The notes under the pieces are model-generated. The model did no database searches. It saw nothing but the letters and a program-made list of their open reading frames with translations, and was not told the DNA's origin. A program made the translations under genes and the position numbers. DNA of 64,000 bases, taken from the NCBI RefSeq assembly GCF_042651965.1, contig NZ_JBHSDY010000011.1, forward strand, positions 124,001-188,000, in the 5' to 3' direction. Position 1 is the first letter of the stretch. The number at the start of each line of letters is the position of its first letter. Positions 46,724-55,826 of this stretch are shown here, piece by piece. The stretch comes from Castellaniella hirudinis (GTDB lineage: Bacteria > Pseudomonadota > Gammaproteobacteria > Burkholderiales > Burkholderiaceae_B).

Positions 46724-47017
46724 GTGAACCGGGTCGAAATCGCAGCGCGTCTGGCCGAGGCCGAGCCGCTGCGCCACACGCCGGCAGGCACGCCGGTGCT
46801 GCGGCTCCGGATGGCACATGAATCCGAGGTCCTCGAGGCCGGCGCTCCCCGCATCGTCCGCATGGAATTGCAGGCGGTTGCACTGGGAGACGTAGCCCAG
46901 GAACTGGCAGCGGCGCCGATCGGCGCACTGATCCAGGCCATCGGATTCCTGGCGCCGTTGCGGCAGGGTTCGGACCGGCTGGTGTTCCACATCCAGCGGA
47001 TCGCGCAGGCACACTGA
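46724..47017 (+). CDS. priB: Primosomal replication protein PriB
   Basis: 97 residues, GTG start at 46724. Single OB-fold related to SSB: NRVEIAARLAEAEPLRHTPAG and GFLAPLRQGSDRLVFHIQRI. PriB binds single-stranded DNA and stimulates PriA helicase during replication restart. The SD (GGAG at 46708-46711) is 12 bases before the GTG, longer than usual, so expression may be kept low between two ribosomal protein genes. Confidence 0.92.
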   Translation: MNRVEIAARLAEAEPLRHTPAGTPVLRLRMAHESEVLEAGAPRIVRMELQAVALGDVAQELAAAPIGALIQAIGFLAPLRQGSDRLVFHIQRIAQAH

Positions 47018-47063
47018 ATGAACATGCCGGGCAGAGGCCCGGCCACAGAGAAAGGCAACCATC

Positions 47064-47336
47064 ATGGCTTACTTCAAGAAAACCAAGGAAAAGCGCAAGT
47101 TCGGGCAACAGAATCCGCTGTTCAAGCGCCGCAAGTTCTGCCGCTTCACCGTCGCCAAGGTCGAAGAGATCGATTACAAGGATCTGGACACCCTGCGCGA
47201 TTTCATCCAGGAAAACGGCAAGATCATTCCGGCTCGCCTGACCGGCACCAAGGCGCACTACCAGCGCCAACTGGACACCGCCGTCAAGCGCGCGCGCTTC
47301 CTGGCCCTGTTGCCGTACACCGACAACCACAACTGA
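47064..47336 (+). CDS. rpsR: Ribosomal protein S18
   Basis: 90 residues. KRRKFCRFTVAKVEEIDYKD and ITGTKAHYQRQL-type LTGTKAHYQRQLDTAVKRARFLALLPY identify S18, the binding partner of S6. SD AAGG lies upstream of the ATG. Third gene of the operon. Confidence 0.97.
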   Translation: MAYFKKTKEKRKFGQQNPLFKRRKFCRFTVAKVEEIDYKDLDTLRDFIQENGKIIPARLTGTKAHYQRQLDTAVKRARFLALLPYTDNHN

Positions 47337-47352
47337 TCCGAGGTTTCCCGTC

Positions 47353-47808
47353 ATGCAAGTCATTCTGCTTGAAAAAGTCATCAATCTCGGCAACCTGGGC
47401 GATGTGGTCCGCGTGCGCGACGGCTATGCCCGCAACTACCTGATCCCCCAGAAGATCGCCCGCCGTGCGACCGACGCCGCCCTGAAGGAATTCGAGGCCC
47501 GCCGCGCCGAACTGGAAAAGCACCAGGCTGAAAAGCTGGCCGCGGCCCAGGCCGTGGGCGAGAAGCTGGCCGGCTACGTGCTGGTCCTGAGCCAGAAGGC
47601 CGGTGTCGACGGCCGTCTGTTCGGCTCGGTCACCAATATGGACGTGGCTGCGGGTCTGCAGGCCGCCGGTTTTGCCGACGTACACAAGGCCCAGGTCCGC
47701 ATGCCGGACGGCGCCATCAAGACCGTGGGCGAGTTCCCGCTGCAGGTCGCTCTGCACGCCGACGTGGTGGCCGACATCTCGGTCACCGTGCAAGGCGAAA
47801 TGGCCTAA
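47353..47808 (+). CDS. rplI: Ribosomal protein L9
   Basis: 151 residues, full length. N-terminal MQVILLEKVINLGNLGDVV and RDGYARNYLIPQKIA, a connecting helix and C-terminal domain ending TVQGEMA. L9 binds helix 76 of 23S rRNA and supports reading-frame fidelity. It ends the ribosomal-protein part of the operon; a terminator follows before dnaB. Confidence 0.97.
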   Translation: MQVILLEKVINLGNLGDVVRVRDGYARNYLIPQKIARRATDAALKEFEARRAELEKHQAEKLAAAQAVGEKLAGYVLVLSQKAGVDGRLFGSVTNMDVAAGLQAAGFADVHKAQVRMPDGAIKTVGEFPLQVALHADVVADISVTVQGEMA

Positions 47809-47872
47809 GGCACTGCAACGCCGCGCGCCATTCCTCGTGGTAATGTAGGGATGGCGCGGCGTCGCTGAAAAA

Positions 47873-47900
47873 GGCCGGCGTAATTGCCGGCCTTTTCTTT
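47873..47900 (+). terminator. Terminator between rplI and dnaB
   Basis: GGCCGGC (47873-47879) pairs with GCCGGCC (47886-47892) and TTTTCTTT follows. A second hairpin (around 47826-47858, CGCCATTCC with GGGATGGCG, one wobble) precedes it. The dnaB SD begins two bases after the T-run, so the terminator directly abuts the next gene's ribosome site. Confidence 0.85.
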
Positions 47901-47913
47901 TAGGAGTTCAGGT

Positions 47914-49284
47914 TTGGAAATCGAAGCCGACGCGCAACTGGATTATCTGCGTGTGCCGCCGCACTCCATCGAGGCCGAGCAGTCGGTGCTGGGCGGGCTG
48001 CTGCTGGACAACGCCGCCTTTGACCGCGTGGCGGACGTGCTGGTCGAGGACGACTTCTACCGCTTCGATCACCGCCTGATCTGGCAGCACATCACCCGGC
48101 TGGTGGGGCTGGCGCGGCCGGCCGACGTCGTCACCGTCCACGAATCCCTGACCACGGCCGGCAAATCCGCTGAATGCGGCGGCTTGCCGTATCTGAACGC
48201 GCTGGCGCACAACACGCCCTCGGCGGCGAACATCCGCCGCTACGCGGAAATCGTGCGCGAGCGGTCCATGCTGCGCAAGCTGGTCTCGATCGCCGACGAG
48301 ATTTCATCGGCCGCCTTCAATCCGCAGGGCAAGGAAGCCCGGGAAATCCTCGACGAGGCTGAATCCCGCGTGTTCCAGATCGCCCAGGAAGGCGCGCGCG
48401 GCATGGCCGGGTTCCAGGAAATCCGGCCCCTGCTGGCCCAGGTGGTCGAGCGCATCGACGAGCTGTACCACCGCGAGGGCGATTCCGACGTGACCGGGGT
48501 GCCGACGGGGTTTGAAGACCTGGACCGCATGACCTCGGGCCTGCAGGCCGGCGACCTGGTCATCGTGGCCGGACGCCCGTCCATGGGCAAGACCTCGTTT
48601 TCCATGAACATCGGCGAACACGTCGCCATCGAGCAGGGGCTGCCGGTGGCCGTGTTTTCCATGGAAATGGGCGCGGTGCAACTGGCCATGCGGATGATCG
48701 GCTCGGTCGGCATGCTGGACCAGCACCGCATGCGCACCGGCAAGCTGAACCAGGACGACTGGCCGCGCCTGACGCACGCCGTGCAGAAGGTCGAAGAAGC
48801 CCAGATCTACATCGACGAAACCCCCGCGCTGACGGCCATGGAACTGCGCGCGCGGGCGCGGCGCCTGGCGCGCCAGTGCGGGCAGCTCGGCCTGATCATC
48901 ATCGACTATATCCAGCTCATGTCCGGCAGCGGCGGCGAGAACCGCGCCACCGAAATTTCAGAGATCAGCCGTTCGCTCAAGGGCCTGGCCAAGGAACTGA
49001 ACTGCCCCCTGATCGCCTTGTCGCAGTTGAACCGCAGCCTGGAACAACGCCCCAACAAGCGGCCCGTCATGAGCGATTTGCGCGAATCGGGCGCTATCGA
49101 GCAGGACGCCGACGTGATCATCTTCATCTACCGCGACGAGGTCTACAACCCCGATTCGCCGGACAAGGGTACGGCCGAGATCATCATCGGCAAGCAGCGT
49201 AACGGCCCCATCGGCACGGTGCGCCTGACCTTCCAGGGGGCCAGCACCCGCTTCCTGAATTTCTCGGCCGCGCCGGGGTTCTAA
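47914..49284 (+). CDS. dnaB: Replicative DNA helicase DnaB
   Basis: 456 residues from TTG 47914 (SD AGGAG at 47902-47906). The frame is open from an ATG at 47884, but that ATG lies within the terminator, so TTG is preferred. N-terminal helical domain (PHSIEAEQSVLGGLLLDN), RecA-like helicase with Walker A GRPSMGKTSF (near 222), IIIDYIQLMSG and QLNRSLEQRPNKRPVMSDLR. It unwinds DNA ahead of the replication fork. No intein is seen. Confidence 0.95.
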   Translation: MEIEADAQLDYLRVPPHSIEAEQSVLGGLLLDNAAFDRVADVLVEDDFYRFDHRLIWQHITRLVGLARPADVVTVHESLTTAGKSAECGGLPYLNALAHNTPSAANIRRYAEIVRERSMLRKLVSIADEISSAAFNPQGKEAREILDEAESRVFQIAQEGARGMAGFQEIRPLLAQVVERIDELYHREGDSDVTGVPTGFEDLDRMTSGLQAGDLVIVAGRPSMGKTSFSMNIGEHVAIEQGLPVAVFSMEMGAVQLAMRMIGSVGMLDQHRMRTGKLNQDDWPRLTHAVQKVEEAQIYIDETPALTAMELRARARRLARQCGQLGLIIIDYIQLMSGSGGENRATEISEISRSLKGLAKELNCPLIALSQLNRSLEQRPNKRPVMSDLRESGAIEQDADVIIFIYRDEVYNPDSPDKGTAEIIIGKQRNGPIGTVRLTFQGASTRFLNFSAAPGF

Positions 49285-49291
49285 GAGCCCC

Positions 49292-50311
49292 TCAGGCCGC
49301 GGTCATTTTCAAGGCCATCCGCACGGCCGCGCGCAGCGAGGCCGGGTCGGCGATCCCGCGGCCGGCAATGTCGAAGGCCGTGCCGTGATCCACGCTGGTG
49401 CGCACGAAGGGCAGGCCCACGGTCACGTTCACGCCTTCGTCCAGGCCCAGGTATTTCACCGGGATCAGGCCTTGGTCGTGATACTGGGCGACCACGATGT
49501 CGAATGCTCCCTGGCGGGCGCGCATGAACACGGTGTCGCCCGGCCAGGGGCCGCTGGCGTCCAGGCCTTCCGCCCGGGCCTGGGCGATGGCCGGTGCGAT
49601 ATGGCGGGCCTCTTCGTCGCCAAAGGCGCCGCCTTCGCCTGCGTGCGGGTTCAGGCCCGCCACGGCGATGCGCGGCCGGGCGATGCCCGCCTGGCGGCAG
49701 GCCCGCTGCGCCAGGCGGATGGCGCGCAGTTCGGCCGCCGGGCTGAGGGCTGCAGGCACCTGGGACAGGGCGATGTGGATGGTCACCAGCAGCACGCGCA
49801 ATTCGTCGTTGGCCAGCATCATGGCGTAGTCCGCCGTGCCGGTGCGTTGCGCCAGGATTTCGGTGTGGCCGGGAAAATCGACGCCGCCCGCGTGCAGCGC
49901 GCCTTTGTGCAGGGGCGCCGTCACCAGCGCACGCACCCGGCCGGCCTGGGCGTCGTCGATGGCGTGGCACAGATATTCATAGGCGCCGCGTCCGGCGCGC
50001 GGGTCTTCCCGGCCCCAGGGCAGGTCGTCCGGCAGCGCGTCCCAACGGTTCAGCACGCCGATCGCGCCGCCGACCGTGCCCGCGCCCGGCGCCTCCAGCG
50101 GTTGCACCTGCAGGTCCGTCAGTCCCAGCGCGGCGCAGGCGCGCCGCAAGGCGCCCGCGTCGCCGTAGACCACGGCGGGGTGGGGCAGGCCTTCTGCGAA
50201 CAGGCGGGCGATCAGTTCCGGACCGATCCCGGCGGCGTCCCCCAGCGTAAAGGCCAGGGGCGCGCCGGCCGGCGCGGTCGGGAAACCGGGCTCAGAGGGC
50301 ATCGCTGGCAT
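49292..50311 (-). CDS. pdxA: 4-Hydroxythreonine-4-phosphate dehydrogenase PdxA
   Basis: 339 residues. Family motifs FTLGDAAGIGPEL, APLHKGAL, FPGHTEIL, NPHAGEGGAFG and YHDQGLIPVKY are intact, including the metal-binding His residues. It oxidises 4-phosphohydroxythreonine in vitamin B6 synthesis. The start overlaps the phoH stop by 20 bases; ATG 50302 is an alternative start nine bases in. Converges on dnaB with a gap of seven bases. Confidence 0.93.
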   Translation of the reverse strand: MPAMPSEPGFPTAPAGAPLAFTLGDAAGIGPELIARLFAEGLPHPAVVYGDAGALRRACAALGLTDLQVQPLEAPGAGTVGGAIGVLNRWDALPDDLPWGREDPRAGRGAYEYLCHAIDDAQAGRVRALVTAPLHKGALHAGGVDFPGHTEILAQRTGTADYAMMLANDELRVLLVTIHIALSQVPAALSPAAELRAIRLAQRACRQAGIARPRIAVAGLNPHAGEGGAFGDEEARHIAPAIAQARAEGLDASGPWPGDTVFMRARQGAFDIVVAQYHDQGLIPVKYLGLDEGVNVTVGLPFVRTSVDHGTAFDIAGRGIADPASLRAAVRMALKMTAA

Positions 50312-52181
50312 AGTCGGCCAGCCGGGACCGTTCGCCGCGCTGCAAGGTGATGTGGCCGGCGTGCGGCCAGCCCTTGAAACGGTCCACCACGTAGGTCAGC
50401 CCCGAACTGCCCTCGGTCAGGTAGGGCGTGTCGATCTGGGCGATGTTGCCCAGGCAGACGATCTTGGTGCCGGGACCCGCGCGGGTGACCAGGGTCTTCA
50501 TCTGCTTGGGCGTCAGGTTCTGGGCCTCGTCGATGATCAGGAGCTTGTTGAGGAAGGTGCGGCCGCGCATGAAGTTCATTGACTTGACCTTGATGCGGGA
50601 ACGGATCAGGTCCATGGCGGGCGTCTTGTTCCAGTCCTGGCCATTGCTGCTGCCGGGCGCGCCGAGCGCGCCTGCCGCGCCCTGGTGCAGGACTTCCAGA
50701 TTGTCTTCCAGCGCGCCCATCCAGGGCAGCATCTTTTCTTCTTCCGTGCCCGGCAGAAAGCCGATGTCATCGCCCACCGGCACGGTGGCGCGGGTGATGA
50801 TGATTTCGGTGTAGCGCTTGGTCTCGAAGGTCTGGGCCAGGCCGCTGGCCAGGGCCAGCAGGGTCTTGCCGGTGCCCGCCTGGCCCAGCAGCGACACGAA
50901 GTCGATGTCCGGGTTCATCAGCAGGTTCATCGCGAAGTTCTGTTCGCGGTTGCGCGTGGTGATGCCCCAGACGCTGTTCTTGGCGTGGCTGAAGTCGCGC
51001 AGGGTGGAGAGTACGGCGTTTTTGCCCGTGACTTCGCGTACCTGAGCGTACAGCGGCATTTCGCCTTCGTAGTAGACGAATTCGTTGACGATGAACTCGC
51101 TGCACAGCGGCCCGCGCAGGCGGTACCAGGTCAGGCCGTTCTGCTGCCAGGATTCGATGTCCTTGCCGTGCTTGTTCCAGAAATTTTCCGGCAGCGGCAT
51201 GACGCCGTCATAGAGCAGGTCGGAATCGTCCAGGACGTGGTCGTTCAGGTAGTCCTCGGCCGGCAGGCCCAGCGCCCGGGCCTTGAGGCGCATATTGATG
51301 TCCTTGGACACCAGCACGACCTCGCGCTTCGGGTTTTCCCGGCGCAGCCCGTGGACCGTACCCAGAATGACGTTGTCCGCCTTGCCCATGGGCAGTTCCA
51401 GGGGCAGCGTCGTGTCGGTGGGGCGGGTCTGGAAGTACAGCGAGCCCAGCGCGTCGGTGTTGCCCAGCGCGTCCAGCGGCACGCCCTTGGACAGGTCTTC
51501 GGTGCCGATCAACTGGTCCAGGTAACGGCTGACCTGGCGGGCGTTGCGAGCGACCTCGGACATGCCTTTCTTCTGATGGTCGAGCTCTTCGAGCACGATC
51601 ATGGGCAGGAAGACGTCATGTTCGGCAAAGCGGAACAGGGACGAGGAGTCGTGCAGCAGCACATTGGTGTCCAGCACGAACAGCTTGCGCTGCGACGCCG
51701 GCAGGCGCTTCGGGCGCGCGCGGGCCGCGGCGGGCCGGGCCGGCGCGGGCGCGGTTTTGGCGGGGGCCGCCTGGGCGGCGACGGGCGCGGCCGGGGTTGC
51801 GGGGGCTGCCTGAGCGGGTTTGCCTGCCTTGGCAGGGGGCTGGGCGGCCACTGCGGGCGCTTGGGCTGCGGGCGCCTGGACTGCGGGGGATGGGGCGGCG
51901 GCCGGCGCCTTGGCGGCCCGGGCGGGCGCAGGCGATGCTTTCGCCGCAGGCGCCGCGGCGGATGCCGGCGCAGGTGCCGCGCGGCCGGCCGATTTGGTCA
52001 GGATGGCGGCGACCGGACGGGCCTTTGCGCCCCGCGTGCGAGGGGCGTCCGGGAGTGCGTCCAGGGACAGGTCAAGCGCCGGGCCGGGCACGGCGCGGGC
52101 TGGAGCCGATTCGGGCGTTACGGTCCGGGTGGCGGTTTCGACGGTGTCGCCCGGGCGGGTCGGCGGTTTCGGAAGGGGCAT
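50292..52181 (-). CDS. phoH: PIN-PhoH family ATPase with long Ala/Pro-rich head
   Basis: 629 residues. A disordered Ala/Pro/Lys-rich region occupies about residues 25-160, then a PIN-type nuclease-like domain (LFVLDTNVLLHD, VLEELDHQKKG, VSKDINMRLKARALG) and a PhoH ATPase domain with Walker A GQAGTGKTLL (about 427) and FLIIDEAQNLTPKQMK-type LIIDEAQNLTPKQ. PIN-PhoH proteins unwind and cleave RNA in characterised cases. The PIN acidic residues (D in LDTN, E in LEELD, D in SKDIN) are present. pdxA follows with overlap, bcp precedes by 21 bp. Confidence 0.9.
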   Translation of the reverse strand: MPLPKPPTRPGDTVETATRTVTPESAPARAVPGPALDLSLDALPDAPRTRGAKARPVAAILTKSAGRAAPAPASAAAPAAKASPAPARAAKAPAAAPSPAVQAPAAQAPAVAAQPPAKAGKPAQAAPATPAAPVAAQAAPAKTAPAPARPAAARARPKRLPASQRKLFVLDTNVLLHDSSSLFRFAEHDVFLPMIVLEELDHQKKGMSEVARNARQVSRYLDQLIGTEDLSKGVPLDALGNTDALGSLYFQTRPTDTTLPLELPMGKADNVILGTVHGLRRENPKREVVLVSKDINMRLKARALGLPAEDYLNDHVLDDSDLLYDGVMPLPENFWNKHGKDIESWQQNGLTWYRLRGPLCSEFIVNEFVYYEGEMPLYAQVREVTGKNAVLSTLRDFSHAKNSVWGITTRNREQNFAMNLLMNPDIDFVSLLGQAGTGKTLLALASGLAQTFETKRYTEIIITRATVPVGDDIGFLPGTEEEKMLPWMGALEDNLEVLHQGAAGALGAPGSSNGQDWNKTPAMDLIRSRIKVKSMNFMRGRTFLNKLLIIDEAQNLTPKQMKTLVTRAGPGTKIVCLGNIAQIDTPYLTEGSSGLTYVVDRFKGWPHAGHITLQRGERSRLADYASDAL

Positions 52182-52202
52182 TCAGGCTCCTGGGGAGGCC
52201 GC

Positions 52203-52673
52203 TCAGGCGGCCAGGTTTTGCGCGGCTTGCAGGACTTCGTCGGCGTGGCCGGGGACGCGCACACCGCGCCATTCCTGGACCAGGATGCCCTGGCGATCGA
52301 TCAGGAAGGTGCTGCGCTCGATGCCGCGCACCTGCTTGCCGTACATGTTTTTCTGCTTCATGACGCCGAACAGGGCGCACAGGGCCTCGTCGGGGTCGGC
52401 GATCAGGGGAAAGGACAGGGATTGCTTGTCGATGAAACCCTGGTGGGATTTCAGCGAGTCGCGGGAAATGCCGTAGATCGCGCAGCCCAGCGCTTCGAAC
52501 CGGTCGTGGCGGTCACGGAAGTCCTGGGCTTCGACGGTGCAGCCCGGGGTGTTGTCCTTGGGATAGAAATACAGGACGAAAGGCTTGCCCCGCAGCGCGG
52601 CGGAATCGAAGGGACCATGGGTGGTTTCGGCGGTCAGGGGGGGCAGCGGGCGGCCGATGGCGACAGTGGTCAT
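52203..52673 (-). CDS. bcp: Peroxiredoxin, BCP/PrxQ type
   Basis: 156 residues. Peroxidatic Cys in NTPGCTVEAQDF and conserved YFYPKDNTPGC, GISRDSLKSH, RSTFLID. The E. coli resolving Cys five residues later is replaced (AQD), so this is a 1-Cys type or uses another Cys (GCAIYG, ALCALF). It reduces peroxides using thioredoxin. The start overlaps the Mth938-domain gene stop (ATGA). Confidence 0.92.
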   Translation of the reverse strand: MTTVAIGRPLPPLTAETTHGPFDSAALRGKPFVLYFYPKDNTPGCTVEAQDFRDRHDRFEALGCAIYGISRDSLKSHQGFIDKQSLSFPLIADPDEALCALFGVMKQKNMYGKQVRGIERSTFLIDRQGILVQEWRGVRVPGHADEVLQAAQNLAA

Positions 52674-53119
52674 GAGGGATCTCCGGGTAGCAAGAGGGCC
52701 AGGACGCGCCGTTCCTCCGACATGAGGATGTTGTAGGTCCGGGCGGCGGCCTGGGTGGTCATGGTCTCGACGCCGATCCCCAGCGACAGCAAGGGCCGCA
52801 GGACGTCGGGACGCAGGAATATCTGGCGCGGGCCGGTGCCGATCAGCAGCACCTCCGGCGCGTCGGCGGGGCGCTCGAGCGCGGGCTCCGCGTCGTCGAG
52901 GAAGGCCAGCGGATCGCGGGCGGCCGGCTTCAGGCCGACCAGGTCCTGGAGCAGGGCGGCGTCGAGTTCAGCGGCGGCGCGCACGGCGAGGCCGCGGATC
53001 GGACCTTCGGGGGCGAAGCAGATGGCGCTGTCGTAGCGGACCCGATTGATTTCCAGGAAGCCGTCACCGTAGGCGGTGACGGTGTTGAGCGCGGGGTTCT
53101 GGTCTTTTTGCAATAGCAC
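52670..53119 (-). CDS. Mth938-like (DUF498/NDUFAF3) domain protein
   Basis: 149 residues from GTG 53119, which has the SD GGAG seven bases upstream; the frame runs to 53248 but without an acceptable SD or protein-like sequence. NTVTAYGDGFLEINRVRYDS, IGTGPRQIFLRPDVL and GVETMTTQAAARTYNIL define the Mth938 family. Its human relative NDUFAF3 helps complex I assembly; the bacterial role is unclear. Coupled to bcp. Divergent from the aminotransferase gene. Confidence 0.8.
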   Translation of the reverse strand: MLLQKDQNPALNTVTAYGDGFLEINRVRYDSAICFAPEGPIRGLAVRAAAELDAALLQDLVGLKPAARDPLAFLDDAEPALERPADAPEVLLIGTGPRQIFLRPDVLRPLLSLGIGVETMTTQAAARTYNILMSEERRVLALLLPGDPS

Positions 53120-53337
53120 GGGCAAGCTCCAGTGTTCCCGTGATGATAGCGCAATCGTGTGACACGCTTTGCGTGTGCAGGCCGGGTTGCGTGCGCATCC
53201 ATCGTGCGCACGTCCGATGTTCAGCGTGCGCATTGTCAAAGCATCCATTTGCGAGTCGCGGGCGCATGCGATAGATTATCGAGTTTGCTGCACTGCATCC
53301 ATCCGCACGACTCCAGCCCACTCCGCCGAGGACCATC

Positions 53338-54525
53338 ATGACGAGCTTTCCGCGCATCGAGCGCCTGCCCCCCTACGTGTTCAACATCACCGGGGAACTC
53401 AAGATGGCCGCCCGTCGGCGCGGCGAGGACATCATCGACATGTCCATGGGCAATCCGGACGGCGCCACGCCGAAGCACATCGTCGACAAGCTGGTCGAAG
53501 TCGCCCAGCGTCCCGACACCCATGGCTATTCGGTGTCCAAGGGCATTCCGCGCCTGCGCCGGGCGATCTCGACCTGGTACGAGCGCCGCTACGGGGTGGA
53601 CATCGATCCTGATTCCGAAGCCATCGTCTCGATCGGCTCCAAGGAAGGCCTGGCGCACCTGATGCTGGCCACGCTGGACCGGGGCGATACGGTGCTGGTG
53701 CCCAATCCCAGCTATCCGATCCACATCTACGGCGCAGTGATCGCCGGGGCGAACATCCGCTCGGTGCCGATGACGCCCGGCCTGGACTTCTTCGAGGAAA
53801 TCGAGCGCGCGGTGCGCGAGACGATCCCCAAGCCCAAGATGATGATTCTGGGCTTTCCCAGCAATCCCACGGCGCAGTGCGTGGAACTGTCCTTCTTCGA
53901 GCGCATCGTGGCGCTGGCCAAGGAACACAACATCCTGGTGGTGCACGATCTGGCCTACGCCGACATCACCTTCGACGGCTATGTGGCGCCGTCGATCATG
54001 CAGGTGCCCGGCGCGCGCGACGTGGCGGTGGAGTTCTTCACCATGAGCAAGAGCTACAACATGGCGGGCTGGCGCATCGGCTTCATGGTGGGCAACCGCG
54101 AACTGGTCAACGCGCTGGCGCGCATCAAGAGCTACCACGACTACGGCACCTTCACGCCGATCCAGGTGGCGGCCATCGCCGCCCTGGAAGGCCCGCAGGA
54201 CTGCGTGTCCGAGGTCGTCGAGCAATACCGCAACCGCCGCGACGTGCTGGCGCGCGGCTTGCACGAGGCCGGCTGGATGGTGGACATCCCCAAGGCGTCC
54301 ATGTACATCTGGGCGCGCATCCCCGAACCGTACCGCGCCCAGGGCTCGCTGGAGTTCTCCAAGCGCCTGCTGGCCGACGCCAAGGTCGCCGTGTCCCCCG
54401 GGATCGGCTTTGGCGAGTACGGTGACGAATACGTGCGCTTCGCGCTGATTGAAAACGAGCAGCGCACCCGTCAGGCGGTGCGCGGCATCAAGGACATGTT
54501 TCGCAAGGATGGACTGTTGAAATGA
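53338..54525 (+). CDS. alaC: Class I/II aminotransferase, AlaC type
   Basis: 395 residues. PLP lysine in TMSKSYNMAGWRIGF (about 236), GNPDGATPKHI, GSKEGLAHLML and FPSNPTAQ. The group includes glutamate-pyruvate aminotransferase AlaC. Its 5'-coupling to hom (ATGA overlap) suggests a role in the aspartate or alanine family, possibly supplying aspartate-derived or alanine amino groups. ATG 53338 has SD-like CGAGGA. Confidence 0.87.
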   Translation: MTSFPRIERLPPYVFNITGELKMAARRRGEDIIDMSMGNPDGATPKHIVDKLVEVAQRPDTHGYSVSKGIPRLRRAISTWYERRYGVDIDPDSEAIVSIGSKEGLAHLMLATLDRGDTVLVPNPSYPIHIYGAVIAGANIRSVPMTPGLDFFEEIERAVRETIPKPKMMILGFPSNPTAQCVELSFFERIVALAKEHNILVVHDLAYADITFDGYVAPSIMQVPGARDVAVEFFTMSKSYNMAGWRIGFMVGNRELVNALARIKSYHDYGTFTPIQVAAIAALEGPQDCVSEVVEQYRNRRDVLARGLHEAGWMVDIPKASMYIWARIPEPYRAQGSLEFSKRLLADAKVAVSPGIGFGEYGDEYVRFALIENEQRTRQAVRGIKDMFRKDGLLK

Positions 54526-55826
54526 AACCGATCCGTGTAGGTTTGATCGGCCTGGGCGTCGTCGGCGGCGGGGTCTGGACGGTTCTGGCCCAGAACGGCG
54601 GGGAGATCGCCCGGCGCGCCGGCCGGCGCATCGAAGTCGCCGCCGTGGCGGTGCGCGACGTGGCCAAGGCGCGTGCGCTGGTGGGGCCGGACGTGACCAT
54701 CACCACGGACGGCATGGCCCTGGCGCGCGACCCGGACCTCGACATCATCGTCGAACTGATGGGCGGCGACACGCTGGCCCGCGATTGCATCCTGGAGGCC
54801 ATCGCCCAGGGCAAGCACGTGGTCACGGCCAACAAGGCCTTGCTGGCCATGCATGGCAACGAGATCTTCGCCGCCGCCCAGGCGCGCGGCGTGATGGTGG
54901 CCTTTGAAGCGGCCGTGGCCGGCGGCATCCCCATCATCAAGGCGATCCGCGAGGGCCTGACGGCCAACCGCATCCAGTGGCTGGCCGGCATCATCAACGG
55001 CACCACCAATTTCATTCTGTCGGAAATGCGCCAGCGCGGCCTGCCGTTCGACGCGGTGCTCGCCGAAGCCCAGCGCCTGGGCTACGCCGAGGCCGACCCC
55101 ACCTTCGACATCGAGGGGGTGGACGCGGCCCACAAGCTGACGCTGCTGGCGTCGCTGGCCTTCGGCATCCCGGTGCAGTTCGACAAGGCCCACATCGAAG
55201 GCATTTCCCGGCTGTCCTCCGAGGACATCGTCCACGCGGAACGCCTGGGCTACCGCATCAAGCTGCTGGGCATCACCCGCCACCGCCCGGAAGGCATCGA
55301 GCTGCGGGTGCATCCCGCCCTGGTGCCCGACCACTGCCTGCTGGCCAATGTCGAGGGCGCCATGAACGCCGTGCTGGTGCGCGGCGACGCGGTCGGCCCC
55401 TCGCTGTACTACGGCCAGGGCGCGGGCGCCTTGCCCACGGCCTCGGCCGTGGTGGCCGACCTGGTCGACGTGACCCGCCTGCAGATGGCCGACCCGGAAC
55501 ACCGGGTGCCGCACCTGGCCTTCCAGCCCGACGCCATGGCCGACATCCCCGTGCTGCCCATGGCGGACGTGCGCACCAGCTTCTACCTGCGCCTGCGGGT
55601 CGATGACCGGCCCGGCGTGCTGGCGGATCTGGCGCGCGTGCTGTCGGATGCCGGTATTTCGGTGGGCTCGATGTTCCAGCAGCCGCATGGCGAACATCAG
55701 GCCGACATCATCTTCCTGACCCACGAAGCGCGCGAGGGCGACGTGGATCAAGCCCTGCGCACGATCCAGGGCCTGCCTTTCGTGCGCTCGGACGTGACCC
55801 GCCTGCGCGTGGAGAACATCACTTGA
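54522..55826 (+). CDS. hom: Homoserine dehydrogenase
   Basis: 434 residues. Rossmann motif GLIGLGVVGGGVW, catalytic region VTANKALLAMHG, then INGTTNFILSEM and the ACT domain (about 350-430, DDRPGVLADLARVLSDAGIS). It reduces aspartate semialdehyde to homoserine; the ACT domain usually gives feedback inhibition by threonine. Overlaps both alaC and thrC, so threonine synthesis is translationally linked. Confidence 0.96.
   Translation: MKPIRVGLIGLGVVGGGVWTVLAQNGGEIARRAGRRIEVAAVAVRDVAKARALVGPDVTITTDGMALARDPDLDIIVELMGGDTLARDCILEAIAQGKHVVTANKALLAMHGNEIFAAAQARGVMVAFEAAVAGGIPIIKAIREGLTANRIQWLAGIINGTTNFILSEMRQRGLPFDAVLAEAQRLGYAEADPTFDIEGVDAAHKLTLLASLAFGIPVQFDKAHIEGISRLSSEDIVHAERLGYRIKLLGITRHRPEGIELRVHPALVPDHCLLANVEGAMNAVLVRGDAVGPSLYYGQGAGALPTASAVVADLVDVTRLQMADPEHRVPHLAFQPDAMADIPVLPMADVRTSFYLRLRVDDRPGVLADLARVLSDAGISVGSMFQQPHGEHQADIIFLTHEAREGDVDQALRTIQGLPFVRSDVTRLRVENIT

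Noticed and set aside
50685..52736. Plus-strand frame of 683 codons with Gly-rich stretch
   Set aside because: Antisense of phoH; the Gly-rich part is the complement of its Ala/Pro repeat.
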